A stretch of 64,000 bases of DNA. Source: Bacillus sp. S3 (GTDB lineage: Bacteria; Bacillota; Bacilli; Bacillales; Cytobacillaceae). Positions 25,575 to 35,510 of the stretch are shown here, piece by piece (position 1 is the first letter of the stretch; the number at the start of each line of letters is the position of its first letter). The translations under genes were made by a program, and so were the position numbers. The stretch lies in contig NZ_CP039727.1 of the NCBI RefSeq assembly GCF_005154805.1, positions 3,841,501 to 3,905,500 on the forward strand, written 5' to 3'. A model generated the notes under the pieces. The model was not told the origin of the DNA and did not search any database. It saw only the letters and a list, made by a program, of their open reading frames with translations.

Positions 25575-26534
25575 ATGCTTCAGACAAAACCTTTTCTATA
25601 TGCATCAGATGATAAACGTTACCATACATGGAATTACCACCTTCGACAGGAATTTGGCCATAAGGTGTTTAAAGTCGCGCTAGACGGGGGCTTTGACTGT
25701 CCGAATCGTGACGGTACAGTGGCACATGGCGGCTGTACGTTCTGCAGCGCATCTGGTTCGGGCGATTTTGCGGGGAACCGTGTAGAGACCCTGGAAACAC
25801 AATTCAACGAGATTAAAGCAAAAATGCATACGAAATGGAAAGACGGTAAATATATGGCCTATTTCCAGGCTTTTACGAATACCCATGCACCTCTGGATGT
25901 TATCCGCAAAAAATATGAAACCGTCCTTAAACAAGAAGATGTTGTGGGATTGTCAATCGCAACCCGTCCTGATTGCCTGCCTGATGATGTGGTTGAATAT
26001 TTAGCAGAATTAAATGAACGCACTTATTTATGGGTTGAACTTGGACTTCAAACAGTTCACGAACGCACAGCACTACTCATTAACCGTGCCCACGATTTTC
26101 AATGTTACGTTGAGGGGGTCAACAAATTAAGAAAGCACGGAATACGTATTTGTTCGCATATCATTAATGGCCTGCCGCTTGAATCGTATGAGATGATGAT
26201 GGAAACGACACGTGAAGTGGCTAAATTAGACGTCCAAGGGATTAAAATCCACCTGCTTCACCTATTAAAAGGTACACCAATGGTGAAGCAGTATGAAAAA
26301 GGCATGCTTGAATTTCTCACCAAAGAGGACTATGTAAACTTAGTATGCGACCAATTGGAAATTTTACCGCCAGAAATGATTGTCCATCGGATTACCGGTG
26401 ACGGACCGATTGACTTGATGGTCGGCCCGATGTGGAGTGTGAATAAGTGGGAAGTATTGAATGCCATCGATGCGGAACTGAAGCGAAGAAACAGCTGGCA
26501 GGGTAAATATTATCAAGGGGCATTGAACCAATGA
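25575..26534 (+). CDS. mnmL: Radical SAM protein YtqA (MnmL), tRNA wobble uridine modification
   Basis: A 319-residue TIGR01212-type radical SAM enzyme. The cluster motif is in DCPNRDGTVAHGGCTFCSASG, with the characteristic long spacing before CTFC. Family landmarks ATRPDCLPDDV, WVELGLQTVHERT and HIINGLPLESYEMM follow. In B. subtilis YtqA acts in the alternative route to mnm5s2U34 in tRNA, together with YtqB (from memory). The stop overlaps the ytqB start by four bases, so the two are coupled. AGGAGG precedes the start. Confidence 0.87.
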   Translation: MLQTKPFLYASDDKRYHTWNYHLRQEFGHKVFKVALDGGFDCPNRDGTVAHGGCTFCSASGSGDFAGNRVETLETQFNEIKAKMHTKWKDGKYMAYFQAFTNTHAPLDVIRKKYETVLKQEDVVGLSIATRPDCLPDDVVEYLAELNERTYLWVELGLQTVHERTALLINRAHDFQCYVEGVNKLRKHGIRICSHIINGLPLESYEMMMETTREVAKLDVQGIKIHLLHLLKGTPMVKQYEKGMLEFLTKEDYVNLVCDQLEILPPEMIVHRITGDGPIDLMVGPMWSVNKWEVLNAIDAELKRRNSWQGKYYQGALNQ

Positions 26535-27103
26535 AAATGGAACGTATTCTTCCCTTTGCAAAAAGTTTACTCGAAAAAGCGGTAAAAGCTGGTGGGGTTG
26601 CAGTAGATGCAACTGTTGGAAATGGCTATGACACCGTTTTTTTAGCGGACCTCGTTGGTAAAACTGGTAAAGTCTATGGCTTTGACGTTCAGGAAGAGGC
26701 GATCGCAACAACGAAAGAGCGGTTGATACAGCATGGCCTGTCAGAGCGGGTAACCGTATTTCATTCAGGTCATGAGCAGCTTTCCGTAAGGATTCCTACT
26801 GAACACCAAGAAAAAATAGCAGGAGCGATTTTTAACCTTGGATACTTGCCCGGCAGTGATAAAACGATTGTAACCCGGCCTGAGACGACAATAGCTGCTA
26901 TCGAGCAGTTATTAGCGATAATGGCACCTGAAGGGATCATTGTCCTTGTCATTTACCACGGGCACGAACAGGGTGCAGCAGAACGGGATTCTATCCTCCA
27001 ATACTGCCGGCAATTAGATCAAAAAAAAGCTCATGTGCTACAGTATCAATTTATTAATCAGCAAAATAACCCACCGTTCATTGTTGCAATTGAAAAGAGA
27101 TAA
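26531..27103 (+). CDS. mnmM: tRNA nm5s2U methyltransferase MnmM (YtqB)
   Basis: A 190-residue class I SAM methyltransferase. VAVDATVGNGYDTVFLADLVG (residues 24-44, broken as VDATVGNGYDT) is the SAM-binding loop of the YtqB/rRNA-MTase_2 family. YGFDVQEEAI holds the acidic ribose-binding residue, and FNLGYLPGSDK is the motif IV equivalent. B. subtilis YtqB was identified as the enzyme that methylates 5-aminomethyl-2-thiouridine in tRNA. Overlap with ytqA supports the shared pathway. Confidence 0.87.
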   Translation: MKMERILPFAKSLLEKAVKAGGVAVDATVGNGYDTVFLADLVGKTGKVYGFDVQEEAIATTKERLIQHGLSERVTVFHSGHEQLSVRIPTEHQEKIAGAIFNLGYLPGSDKTIVTRPETTIAAIEQLLAIMAPEGIIVLVIYHGHEQGAAERDSILQYCRQLDQKKAHVLQYQFINQQNNPPFIVAIEKR

Positions 27104-27127
27104 AAAACCAGGCACTGCCTGGTTTTT
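27103..27127. terminator. Bidirectional terminator
   Basis: AAAAACCAGGC pairs with GCCTGGTTTTT around ACT, between convergent ytqB and ytpB; the ytpB stop is inside the stem. Confidence 0.85.
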
Positions 27128-28208
27128 ATTTTGCCAATAATCTCGTTACAAACGATGGAACTGATTTTTGAAACGAGCGGTAGGCAAGTCCATTGAAATA
27201 AAAGAAATAGCTGATCCATCCTCCGGATTTAATGATACCTTTTGCCAGCTTTCGGACATTTTTCTGCTTGCGAACCTTCGAATCCGAAAGGTAGATTCCT
27301 AACAAGCCGCGATTGATCAACTGGTGGAATTTTTTGTGCGGCAGGTATTCCGTATGCTTATCAGCTTCCAAAACAAAATGCTTTAAGCGATTGAAAAGGG
27401 TCTCCTCACTTTTATAATAGGAGCAGAAATTTAAATCGCCTCCAGCAATGTCCTCCTCCTGGTCAATAAAATAATCTAAAAGAATATGTAATCCTTGAAT
27501 ATAAGGAAAATATCCCTTACGGATATTTTCAGCATCGCTCACCTTGAAGTCTTCTCGCATCGCATAGGAAATTAAACAAAAAATCCCCAATGTCGAACCG
27601 GAGCAGGCTGAAAACTCATACCATTCCATTTCAGGCAGCTCGTCTTGATAGCGGTGAAACCATTTTTCCAGACGGGGCACCCGTTCCTCCTTCACCACAT
27701 GCTTGTGAATCTGTAAATCACAATAGTACTGGCATAATTCAAGAAGATAATCTTTGATGACATCATAATGCTTTAACTCCCTTAAAACAGAACGACAGGT
27801 TGCCGACAAATCATGCAAATACTGGTCATCGTTTTGATCGGCACGGAGCCGGTAATAATTTTTTTCTTCAATATTTAGAACCAATGCATCTGACATCGAT
27901 TCATGCAGGGCAGCAAAATCATTAGGATCAAGAGAAGTACTCCGATCGCAGAGGTTATCCAAGTAATCGCTAATCGTTTGATAGGCAACGATAAATTTGA
28001 CTGCCTTTTTATAATCCTTACCAGCCGTGAGCGCTAGGATGGCCCCACCTTCACAATGAAAGGTTTTGTGCTCAATACTGGCAAGAGCCTGATTTCTTAG
28101 TTCAGCATTCGGAATTTTTTCAGCCCGGCTTCTCCAATAAGCCAATTCTTGGTGGACTGCTGGAATGATTTTGCGATATACCCTGGACATGAGGGTGATT
28201 GGCTTCAT
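27126..28208 (-). CDS. ytpB: Tetraprenyl-beta-curcumene synthase family (YtpB)
   Basis: Cyclises tetraprenyl diphosphate to tetraprenyl-beta-curcumene in the Bacillus sesquarterpenoid (C35 terpene) route. The 360 residues are all-helical (DUF2600). AYQTISDYLDNLCDR (about 94-108) provides the DYLDN-type acidic motif used in place of DDxxD, and DYFIDQEEDIAGGDLNFCSY a second acidic cluster. It is paired with ytpA, 17 bases downstream of it. Confidence 0.87.
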   Translation of the reverse strand: MKPITLMSRVYRKIIPAVHQELAYWRSRAEKIPNAELRNQALASIEHKTFHCEGGAILALTAGKDYKKAVKFIVAYQTISDYLDNLCDRSTSLDPNDFAALHESMSDALVLNIEEKNYYRLRADQNDDQYLHDLSATCRSVLRELKHYDVIKDYLLELCQYYCDLQIHKHVVKEERVPRLEKWFHRYQDELPEMEWYEFSACSGSTLGIFCLISYAMREDFKVSDAENIRKGYFPYIQGLHILLDYFIDQEEDIAGGDLNFCSYYKSEETLFNRLKHFVLEADKHTEYLPHKKFHQLINRGLLGIYLSDSKVRKQKNVRKLAKGIIKSGGWISYFFYFNGLAYRSFQKSVPSFVTRLLAK

Positions 28209-28225
28209 GGATTAAGACGTCCTTT

Positions 28226-29029
28226 CTATACAATGTATCCAATTGCTTTTAATTGGCTGTTAACAAAGTCCTTTGCGTATTCAAAAATTTCTTCCCGCTC
28301 CGGTTCGTTAAATATTTCATGATAGCATTTCGGCCATTCCTTAAAACGTTTTTCAGATAATGGAACGTTATTAAACCATTCTTTAACGGTAGCTTTATTT
28401 ACAATTTTATCATCCCCACCCTGCATTACAAGCATTGGGATATCCTGAATTTTATCAAGATTGACGAATGCTTGTTTAATCGCACCCGCCAGTTCACGAT
28501 ACCATCTGACCGAAACCTTTGTCACGTAAAGTGTATCATTGGAATCCGCTTCCCTGACATCCTCGTTTCTTGTTGCCATTTGGACGGTCAAACCCGAATT
28601 CATCCTTAAAGAAGGATACACTGCATTTAAGAGATGCGACATGGCATCTAAAAATTTTGATGGAGTATGAATCAGTCCTAAGCATGGGGAGGAAAGAATC
28701 ACACCTGCAATATTTAATCGTTCCTCCTGTAAAAGACGGATTGAAATTAACCCCCCCATACTGTGCCCAATTAAAAATACAGGCAGTTCATAGCGATAGG
28801 CAGCTTGAATCCAATCCTTTACCTCAATTATATATTCATCGAAAGAATCAATATGGCCGCGGCTGGATCTTGTTGTCATGCCTTGCCCCGGAAGATCAGC
28901 CATGATGACATGAAAGCCGGATAATCGCCACATTTCAATCAGCCAGCCGTATCGGCCATGGTGTTCCATTGCCCCATGAACGATTACGATTACCGCTTTA
29001 GCTTCCCCTTCAGCTTCCCACTTCCACAT
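28226..29029 (-). CDS. ytpA: Alpha/beta hydrolase, lysophospholipase-type (YtpA)
   Basis: A 267-residue monoacylglycerol-lipase-like hydrolase. The oxyanion segment VHGAMEHHGRYG, the nucleophile elbow GHSMGG (Ser about 93), an Asp in GGDDKIVNK and His in ECYHEIFNEPER-like WPKCYHEIFNE form the catalytic set. B. subtilis YtpA makes the phospholipid antibiotic bacilysocin. No signal peptide. Precedes ytpB in an operon as in B. subtilis. Confidence 0.85.
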   Translation of the reverse strand: MWKWEAEGEAKAVIVIVHGAMEHHGRYGWLIEMWRLSGFHVIMADLPGQGMTTRSSRGHIDSFDEYIIEVKDWIQAAYRYELPVFLIGHSMGGLISIRLLQEERLNIAGVILSSPCLGLIHTPSKFLDAMSHLLNAVYPSLRMNSGLTVQMATRNEDVREADSNDTLYVTKVSVRWYRELAGAIKQAFVNLDKIQDIPMLVMQGGDDKIVNKATVKEWFNNVPLSEKRFKEWPKCYHEIFNEPEREEIFEYAKDFVNSQLKAIGYIV

Positions 29030-29133
29030 ATCATTTCCCCCTAGACATTTGTTTCTTAATAAAAGTGAATTATTTTGAAAATTAAGTTCGGCATCGCTAA
29101 AATAGAAGTATGAATGGAAAAGGAGCGAACCCG

Positions 29134-29646
29134 ATGATCTATCCCTATAAAGATAAATACCCTTTAATTGCCGAGACAGCGTTCATTGCTGATTATGTAA
29201 CCATTACTGGAGATGTTGAAATTGGTGAATATTCAAGCATCTGGTTTAATACAAGTATCCGCGGTGATGTTGCACCAACGAAGATTGGAAATAAAGTAAA
29301 TATCCAAGATAATTCTATCTTACACCAAAGTCCTAACAACCCGCTAATTTTAGAAGATGAAGTCACCATTGGCCATCAGGTGATACTTCACAGCTGTATT
29401 ATCAGGAAACGGGCCCTTATCGGCATGGGGTCAATTATCCTTGATCAAGCCGAAATTGGGGAAGGTGCATTTATTGGCGCTGGCAGTCTTGTTCCACAAG
29501 GAAAGAAAATCCCTCCTAATACTTTAGCTTTTGGCAGACCTGCTAAAGTTATTAGAGAATTAACTCCTGAGGATAAAAAAGAAATCGAACGCATTTATAC
29601 ACAATATGCGGAGAAGGGGCAATATTATAAGTCACTTCAGTCATGA
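29134..29646 (+). CDS. ytoA: Gamma-carbonic-anhydrase-like hexapeptide protein (YtoA)
   Basis: A 170-residue left-handed beta-helix protein. Hexapeptide repeats run from VTITGDVEIGEYSSIWFNTS onward. Gamma-CA-type histidines appear in ILHQSPNNP, TIGHQVILHSC (His pair). The enzymatic activity of this branch is unproven. The ATG at 29134 is preceded by AAAGGAGCG, so the ATG at 29110 is not used. Divergent from ytpA, terminator immediately downstream. Confidence 0.85.
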   Translation: MIYPYKDKYPLIAETAFIADYVTITGDVEIGEYSSIWFNTSIRGDVAPTKIGNKVNIQDNSILHQSPNNPLILEDEVTIGHQVILHSCIIRKRALIGMGSIILDQAEIGEGAFIGAGSLVPQGKKIPPNTLAFGRPAKVIRELTPEDKKEIERIYTQYAEKGQYYKSLQS

Positions 29647-29654
29647 AAATTTGA

Positions 29655-29686
29655 AAAGCACCCATCATCAAATAATTGGGTGCTTT
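29655..29686 (+). terminator. Terminator of ytoA
   Basis: AAAGCACCCA pairs with TGGGTGCTTT and is followed by CCTTTT. Confidence 0.75.
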
Positions 29687-29720
29687 CCTTTTCAAATATT
29701 AGATTTTAAAAGTTGTGGCT

Positions 29721-29780
29721 TTGAGAAATGTCCAGCTCCAGCGCCATACGCCGCTGACCAGGGCGCTTGCGCTTTTCTTA
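29721..29780. repeat. Dispersed repeat, copy B
   Basis: Contains GAGAAATGTCCAGCTCCAGC and, 30 bases on, GCTGACCAGGGCGCTTGCGC. It abuts the asnB stop codon. Related to copies A, C and D. Confidence 0.65.
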
Positions 29781-31682
29781 TTGCTTCATTGTTTGTAGCT
29801 CTTTGTTTATGGCATAATCACGTTGAAAGGAATAAACATCCTCCACATATACTTGATGCCAAACCATGAACATGAGAACCGTCCAAATTTTCCGGCTGTT
29901 ATCAGCTTTTCCTTGGCAATGGTCTTCAAGCAATCTGGAGACGTATGCTTTATTGATTAAATGATCCGTATTGCTTTCGCGGATGATTTTTTTCGCCCAA
30001 TCATTCATTTCATTTTTTAACCAGTGGCGAATTGGCACTGGGAAACCAAGCTTCTTCCGATCAAGCACATGTGCCGGCACAATTCCTTCGGCGGCTTTTC
30101 TCAAAATATACTTGGTCGTTCCATTCGCTGTCTTCAAGCTAGTCGGAATTTTTGATGCGACCTCAAACACGGCCTTATCAAGAAATGGCACCCTTAGTTC
30201 AAGCGAATGGGCCATAGTCACTCTATCGGCCTTAAGCAAGATATCCCCGCGCATCCACGTATGAATATCAATATACTGCATCCGATCGACAGGATCGTAG
30301 CCTCTCGATTCCTGGTATAGCGGATTCGTTACGTCTAAGTAATTCAATCCTTCATGATAAACATTTAATAGATCTCGCTTCTCTTCTTCGGTGAACATTT
30401 TCGCATTCCCGATATAACGCTCTTCCATTGGAGTGACACCGCGTTCAATAAAACTTTTGCCTTTCATTCCTTCAGGCATCATATTCGCAATCCCTTTTAA
30501 CAACACTTTTCCAACCCTTGGGATTTTATTGAATACCTCAAGTGATTGCGGTTCACGATAAATATTATAACCGCCGAATAGCTCATCGGCACCTTCTCCC
30601 GATAGAACGACGGTTACATGTTTACGGGCTTCGCGGGCAACGAAATAAAGCGGCACGCAAGCAGGGTCGGCAAGCGGGTCATCCATATGCCACATGATTT
30701 TTGGAACCTCGTTCATGTACTCTTCTGGTGTGATGACATAGCTGATGTTTTCCACTCCAAGCTTTTCCGCCGTTTCTTTAGCGACATCGATTTCACTGAA
30801 GCCATTATGCTCAAAGCCGACAGAGAACGTTTTAATTGCCGGGTGAAATTGTTTGGCAATAGACGCAATAATCGTAGAGTCAATTCCTCCAGAAAGGAAC
30901 GATCCAACCGGAACATCGCTGCGCATATGCTTTTCAACTGAATCAAATAGAATCTCACGAATTTCTTTAATATAATCATCCTCAGATTTCAGTACCGGCT
31001 TAAATTGTGCCTTCCAATACCTGTTGATTTCCATAGAGGAGCCAATTTTTTTTGTAAAATAATGACCAGGCTCTAGCTTTTGAATTCCCTCTGACAATGT
31101 ATATGGCTCAGGAACGAATTGATAGGTCAAATAATGCTGCAACGAATCATAATTGAGCACATCATTTTCTAACGCAAGCAGAATACTTTTTTTCTCGGAT
31201 GCAAAGAATGTTCTTTCTTCATCTTCCAAAAAGAAGAATGGTTTGATACCAAAGGGATCACGTGCCCCGTAAAGCGTCTGTTCTTGTTTATCCCAAATGA
31301 CAAAAGCAAACATCCCACGCAGTTTTTCTACCGCTTTTTCCTTTAAATGGCTATAAAGAGCGATGATGACTTCTGTATCGGAGCTCGTAGCAAATGATAA
31401 GCCCTCTTTAAGAAGTTCTTCACGAAGCTCTACATAGTTATAAATCTCACCATTAAAAATAATCCAATAGCGCTCATTCTCGTACGTAAGCGGCTGGTGT
31501 CCGCTTTCAATATCAATAATACTCAAGCGGCGGAACCCAAATTGGATGTGGTCATCATAATAAAAACCGTCATCATCCGGCCCGCGATGCGTAATGATAT
31601 CATTCATATTTTTAAATTGTTGTTTTTGTTCTTCAGTATAGTTTTGTGTTTTGTCGTGTACACAACCGATAAAACCACACAT
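29778..31682 (-). CDS. asnB: Asparagine synthase, glutamine-hydrolysing
   Basis: Makes asparagine from aspartate, glutamine and ATP. Starting at MCGFIG places the catalytic Cys at position 2 after Met removal; the ATG follows AGGTGAGGT. The glutaminase domain (about 1-200) shows HRGPDDDGFYYD, RRLSIIDIESGHQPL and FNGEIYNYVELR. The synthetase domain has the pyrophosphate loop SFLSGGIDSTIIAS. 634 residues is typical of the B. subtilis AsnB type. Monocistronic, same position as in B. subtilis next to metK. Confidence 0.95.
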   Translation of the reverse strand: MCGFIGCVHDKTQNYTEEQKQQFKNMNDIITHRGPDDDGFYYDDHIQFGFRRLSIIDIESGHQPLTYENERYWIIFNGEIYNYVELREELLKEGLSFATSSDTEVIIALYSHLKEKAVEKLRGMFAFVIWDKQEQTLYGARDPFGIKPFFFLEDEERTFFASEKKSILLALENDVLNYDSLQHYLTYQFVPEPYTLSEGIQKLEPGHYFTKKIGSSMEINRYWKAQFKPVLKSEDDYIKEIREILFDSVEKHMRSDVPVGSFLSGGIDSTIIASIAKQFHPAIKTFSVGFEHNGFSEIDVAKETAEKLGVENISYVITPEEYMNEVPKIMWHMDDPLADPACVPLYFVAREARKHVTVVLSGEGADELFGGYNIYREPQSLEVFNKIPRVGKVLLKGIANMMPEGMKGKSFIERGVTPMEERYIGNAKMFTEEEKRDLLNVYHEGLNYLDVTNPLYQESRGYDPVDRMQYIDIHTWMRGDILLKADRVTMAHSLELRVPFLDKAVFEVASKIPTSLKTANGTTKYILRKAAEGIVPAHVLDRKKLGFPVPIRHWLKNEMNDWAKKIIRESNTDHLINKAYVSRLLEDHCQGKADNSRKIWTVLMFMVWHQVYVEDVYSFQRDYAINKELQTMKQ

Positions 31683-31865
31683 TATGTACCTCACCTACTC
31701 CATTTAAAAATAAAACCTCTCTAATACTACCACTTTTTTTTAAAAAAAGGCACTGTGAACATTAGGAAATTTAGTCTATCTTCATTTTTCACTTCTTTTG
31801 TCCTACCTAAACATTTTATTCTATACGTCAGGATTACTATACAGAATATAGACGAAAAATAAAAA

Positions 31866-31894
31866 TGGGAGTTACATATAAAATGCAACTCCCA
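31866..31894 (-). terminator. Terminator of metK
   Basis: TGGGAGTT pairs with AACTCCCA; minus-strand reading continues into a T-rich tract. The remainder of 31683-31941 shows nothing else. Confidence 0.7.
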
Positions 31895-31941
31895 CCTCTA
31901 TTTTTTCATGCTCAAGCATTTAGGATACTTTGCTTTTCTAA

Positions 31942-33141
31942 TTAGATATTTGCTTGGCTGCGTAAAGCATCTGCTTTATCCGTGCGCTCCCAAGAAAGGT
32001 CAACATCTGTACGTCCAAAGTGACCGTATGCAGCTGTTTGCTTGTAGATTGGGCGGCGAAGGTCGAGCATCTTAATGATTCCTGCTGGACGAAGGTCAAA
32101 GTTGTTGCTTACAAGATCAACTAATATTTCTTCGCTTACTTTACCTGTGCCAAATGTGTCGACAGAAATAGAAACAGGTCTTGCTACACCGATTGCATAT
32201 GCAAGCTGTACTTCACATTTTTCAGCAAGTCCTGCCGCCACGATATTTTTGGCTACATAACGGGCTGCATAGGCTGCTGAACGGTCCACTTTTGTAGGAT
32301 CCTTACCGGAGAAGGCACCGCCGCCATGACGAGCATAGCCGCCGTACGTATCAACGATGATCTTACGTCCAGTTAAACCGGCATCCCCTTGTGGTCCGCC
32401 AATTACAAAACGGCCTGTTGGATTAATGAAGTATTTTGTATTTTCATCAATTAGTTCTTGTGGAACAACTGGATTGATTACATATTCCTTCAGATTACGT
32501 TGAATTTGCTCTAACGTTACTTCTGGATTATGCTGAGTTGAAATAACAATCGTATCAATGCGAACGGGCTTGTCATTTTCATCATACTCAACAGTTACTT
32601 GCGTTTTTCCATCTGGACGAAGGTATTCAAGGACTTTATCTTTACGTACTTCTGTTAATTTGCGAGCAAGCTTGTGTGCAAGTGATATTGGAAGAGGCAT
32701 TAGCTCTTTTGTTTCATTACAAGCAAAACCAAACATTAACCCTTGGTCTCCTGCTCCAATTGCTTCGATTTCTTCATCAGACATTTGACCTTCACGTGCT
32801 TCAAGTGCCTGATCGACACCCATCGCAATATCAGGGCTCTGTTCACCAATCGATGTTAAAACAGCACAAGTTTCGGAATCAAAACCATATTTAGCACGAT
32901 CATAACCAATACCTTTAACCGTTTCACGAACAATCTTTGGAATATCCACGTAAGTAGACGTAGTAATTTCACCTGCAACTAAGACCAATCCGGTTGTTAC
33001 TGATGTTTCAGCGGCAACACGGGCATTGGCATCCTTTGCTAAAATAGCATCTAAAATGGAATCAGAAATTTGGTCACAAATCTTATCAGGATGACCTTCA
33101 GTTACTGATTCAGAAGTGAACAATCGACGTTTTGTTGACAT
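31942..33141 (-). CDS. metK: S-adenosylmethionine synthetase
   Basis: Forms S-adenosylmethionine from methionine and ATP. The 399 residues contain the standard segments: [20 protein letters not shown] at the N-terminus, [16 protein letters not shown] (hexapeptide-type ATP loop), and [20 protein letters not shown] (GGGAFSxKD motif). A SAM riboswitch precedes the gene, so the product represses its own synthesis. Confidence 0.97.
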   Translation of the reverse strand: MSTKRRLFTSESVTEGHPDKICDQISDSILDAILAKDANARVAAETSVTTGLVLVAGEITTSTYVDIPKIVRETVKGIGYDRAKYGFDSETCAVLTSIGEQSPDIAMGVDQALEAREGQMSDEEIEAIGAGDQGLMFGFACNETKELMPLPISLAHKLARKLTEVRKDKVLEYLRPDGKTQVTVEYDENDKPVRIDTIVISTQHNPEVTLEQIQRNLKEYVINPVVPQELIDENTKYFINPTGRFVIGGPQGDAGLTGRKIIVDTYGGYARHGGGAFSGKDPTKVDRSAAYAARYVAKNIVAAGLAEKCEVQLAYAIGVARPVSISVDTFGTGKVSEEILVDLVSNNFDLRPAGIIKMLDLRRPIYKQTAAYGHFGRTDVDLSWERTDKADALRSQANI

Positions 33142-33362
33142 CTGAATTCCTCCTATATTATTGAAATAAAGTGAGGTTAGCTGTGTGGGATAAAAGCATA
33201 TCTTGCCGTTTAACCTCGGGTTGATACGGAACTCATTCCCTTAGTAGTATGAAATAAACATGGGGTTTTTATTATAAAACAACAGATTTGACGCAGCCCC
33301 ATAGAAAATTCTAACGATGGAATAAAAAGCAGCGATAATGGAGCACGTAAAAAATCTGCAAA

Positions 33363-33572
33363 TAAAAAACCTTTCCATCGTGAGGAAAGGTTGATAGCAA
33401 AAGTTTTGCGTGCCTTTCACTCTTATCGTTCAAGGTCAAGCCTTGCTTCAGGTTTAGCACCTTTGCCCGAAAATTAGACTGATAAGAGAATTCTTTGATC
33501 ACATCTATATTCGTTTGCAGGTTGCTGGGTTTCATTGGGCCTGTCCCTCCACCAGCTCGGGATAAGAGAGTA
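33363..33572 (-). ncRNA. SAM-I (S-box) riboswitch of metK
   Basis: On the minus strand the conserved order is visible: CTCTTATC, GGTGGAGGGAC, GGCCCAATGAAACCC, AGCAACC, then AAGGTGCTAA and CGATAAGAG closing P1. It ends in a terminator stem (AACCTTTCC with GGAAAGGTT, about 33365-33392) plus T6. SAM binding should terminate transcription before metK. Confidence 0.95.
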
Positions 33573-33587
33573 TCCGTTCAAGGGTAA

Positions 33588-33617
33588 ATCATAACCTACT
33601 CTGTCGAACGATGTCAA
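33588..33617 (-). promoter_or_regulatory. Promoter of the metK S-box transcript
   Basis: TTGACA (33612-33617) and TATGAT (33588-33593) are spaced 18 bases, 16-20 bases upstream of the riboswitch. Confidence 0.75.
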
Positions 33618-33812
33618 TGGGTTTATTGAAAACTTTTCTGCTATTTTCTTTTCTTCCTATATATTGTATTCATGACTTTTTTATGATTCTATGAATAAAG
33701 TTTAAGTTTTTTATGCGGATTTTTTATTAAATAGCATAGATTATTGGAGTTAATGTGTTATACTATTTACCATAATCATTCTAAAAATAAGGATAAAGGA
33801 AGGTTTCAGTGA

Positions 33813-35399
33813 ATGAATTCTGTTCATATTCCAAATGAATTAAAACAATTGTTACAAGAAAGTCATGCCCAAATTCAATTGTCCGTTCCTCAATTAGTTG
33901 AAAAAATCCTTACTCGTAATGAAGGGACTTTGACCTCAACTGGAGCTGTTCGAGTCTCTACTGGCAAATACACTGGGCGGTCACCGAAGGATAAATTTAT
34001 TGTTTTGGAAGAGTCTTCGAAGGATAAAATCGAATGGGGACCAACAAATCAGCCTATTTCTGAAAAGGTATTCACAAACTTGTATCAGAAGGTACTTGAG
34101 TACTTAAAACAGAAAGATGAAATTTTTGTATTTAAAGGCTTTGCCGGTGCGGATAAAAGATCCCGCTTACCTATTCAAGTTATAAATGAATATGCATGGC
34201 ATAATTTATTCGCGCATCAGTTATTCATTCGTCCCTCTGAAGATGAATTACTGGAACATGATGCTGGTTTCACAGTCATTTCTGCACCAAATTTTAAAGC
34301 GAATCCAGTTGTTGATGGTACAAACTCAGAAACCTTTATTATTATATCCTTTCAACAAAGAGTTGTCTTAATTGGGGGCACAGAATATGCCGGGGAAATG
34401 AAAAAGTCTATTTTTTCGGTCATGAATTATTTGCTGCCTGAAAATAATATTTTTTCGATGCATTGTTCCGCAAATGTTGGTCAGGAAGGGGATGTAGCCT
34501 TATTCTTCGGTTTATCCGGAACAGGAAAAACAACCTTATCGGCTGACCCTAATCGCAAACTGATTGGCGATGATGAGCATGGCTGGTCTTCCAACGGTGT
34601 CTTTAATGTGGAGGGCGGCTGCTATGCCAAATGTATAAATCTATCGCAGGAAAAAGAGCCGCAAATATTTGACGCCATTCGATTTGGTACAGTTCTTGAA
34701 AACGTTGTCATGAATCAAGAATCAAGAGTCACTGATTATGATGATGGAACATTAACCGAAAATACACGGGCAGCCTACCCAATCCAAGCCATCGATAATA
34801 TTGTTCAGCCTAGCATTGCCGGTCATCCAAATACAATCGTCTTTTTAACAGCAGATGCATTCGGGGTATTACCGCCAATTGCAAAATTAACAAAAGAACA
34901 AGCGATGTATCATTTCTTAAGCGGATATACGTCAAAGCTTGCCGGAACAGAGCGAGGAGTCACGTCACCTGAAGCCACCTTCTCTACCTGCTTCGGTGCG
35001 CCATTCCTGCCGCTTCCTGCTACTCGTTATGCAGAAATGCTCGGTGAAAAAATTCTTGAACATAGCGCAAATGTCTTTTTAGTCAATACAGGCTGGACCG
35101 GCGGCGAGTATGGAGTCGGCAGCCGAATGAAGCTTTCCTACACAAGAGCAATGGTTCAGGCCGCTTTGGAAGGCGAACTGAATCATGTTGAAACCGTTAA
35201 AGATGAAATTTTCGGTTTAAATATTCCGCTTCACATTGCCGGTGTCCCAGATGAAGTGTTGCAGCCGAATAAAACATGGTCTGACCGTGCGGCATATGAG
35301 GCAAAAGCTAAAGAACTTGCCGGGAAATTCCGCGAGAACTTTAAGAAGTTTACCAATGTCGCGGAGGAAATTGAAGAAAAAGGCGGCCCTCTCGCCTAA
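33813..35399 (+). CDS. pckA: Phosphoenolpyruvate carboxykinase (ATP)
   Basis: Converts oxaloacetate and ATP to phosphoenolpyruvate in gluconeogenesis. The 528 residues contain the kinase-1a P-loop [14 protein letters not shown] (from residue 233), the metal-binding [20 protein letters not shown] and the adenine region [29 protein letters not shown] precedes the ATG. Divergent from metK as in B. subtilis. The 200 bases upstream have a TATACT-like -10 but no convincing -35; a CcpN-type control cannot be read here. Confidence 0.96.
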   Translation: MNSVHIPNELKQLLQESHAQIQLSVPQLVEKILTRNEGTLTSTGAVRVSTGKYTGRSPKDKFIVLEESSKDKIEWGPTNQPISEKVFTNLYQKVLEYLKQKDEIFVFKGFAGADKRSRLPIQVINEYAWHNLFAHQLFIRPSEDELLEHDAGFTVISAPNFKANPVVDGTNSETFIIISFQQRVVLIGGTEYAGEMKKSIFSVMNYLLPENNIFSMHCSANVGQEGDVALFFGLSGTGKTTLSADPNRKLIGDDEHGWSSNGVFNVEGGCYAKCINLSQEKEPQIFDAIRFGTVLENVVMNQESRVTDYDDGTLTENTRAAYPIQAIDNIVQPSIAGHPNTIVFLTADAFGVLPPIAKLTKEQAMYHFLSGYTSKLAGTERGVTSPEATFSTCFGAPFLPLPATRYAEMLGEKILEHSANVFLVNTGWTGGEYGVGSRMKLSYTRAMVQAALEGELNHVETVKDEIFGLNIPLHIAGVPDEVLQPNKTWSDRAAYEAKAKELAGKFRENFKKFTNVAEEIEEKGGPLA

Positions 35400-35401
35400 T
35401 A

Positions 35402-35468
35402 TGAAAAGCGAAAGCGCCCTGGTCAGCGGAGCGAAGGACATTAGCCGCTAGGGTGCTGGAGCTGGACA
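35402..35468. repeat. Dispersed repeat, copy C
   Basis: GAAAAGCGAAAGCGCCCTGG..CAGCGGAGCGAAGGACA..CGCTAGGGTGCTGGAGCTGGACA in inverted orientation to copies B and D; starts one or two bases after the pckA stop. Confidence 0.65.
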
Positions 35469-35481
35469 ATGCTCAAAGTAG

Positions 35482-35510
35482 AAAGCCCATATCAATTGGA
35501 TATGGGCTTT
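35482..35510. terminator. Bidirectional terminator overlapping the anti-sigma stop codon
   Basis: AAAGCCCATATC pairs with GATATGGGCTTT around a short AATTG loop. The minus-strand stop TGA (35492-35494) lies inside the structure. Confidence 0.75.

Noticed and set aside
33311..33535. 74-codon open frame on the minus strand upstream of metK
   Set aside because: It lies inside the SAM riboswitch and its terminator; the RNA structure explains the sequence.
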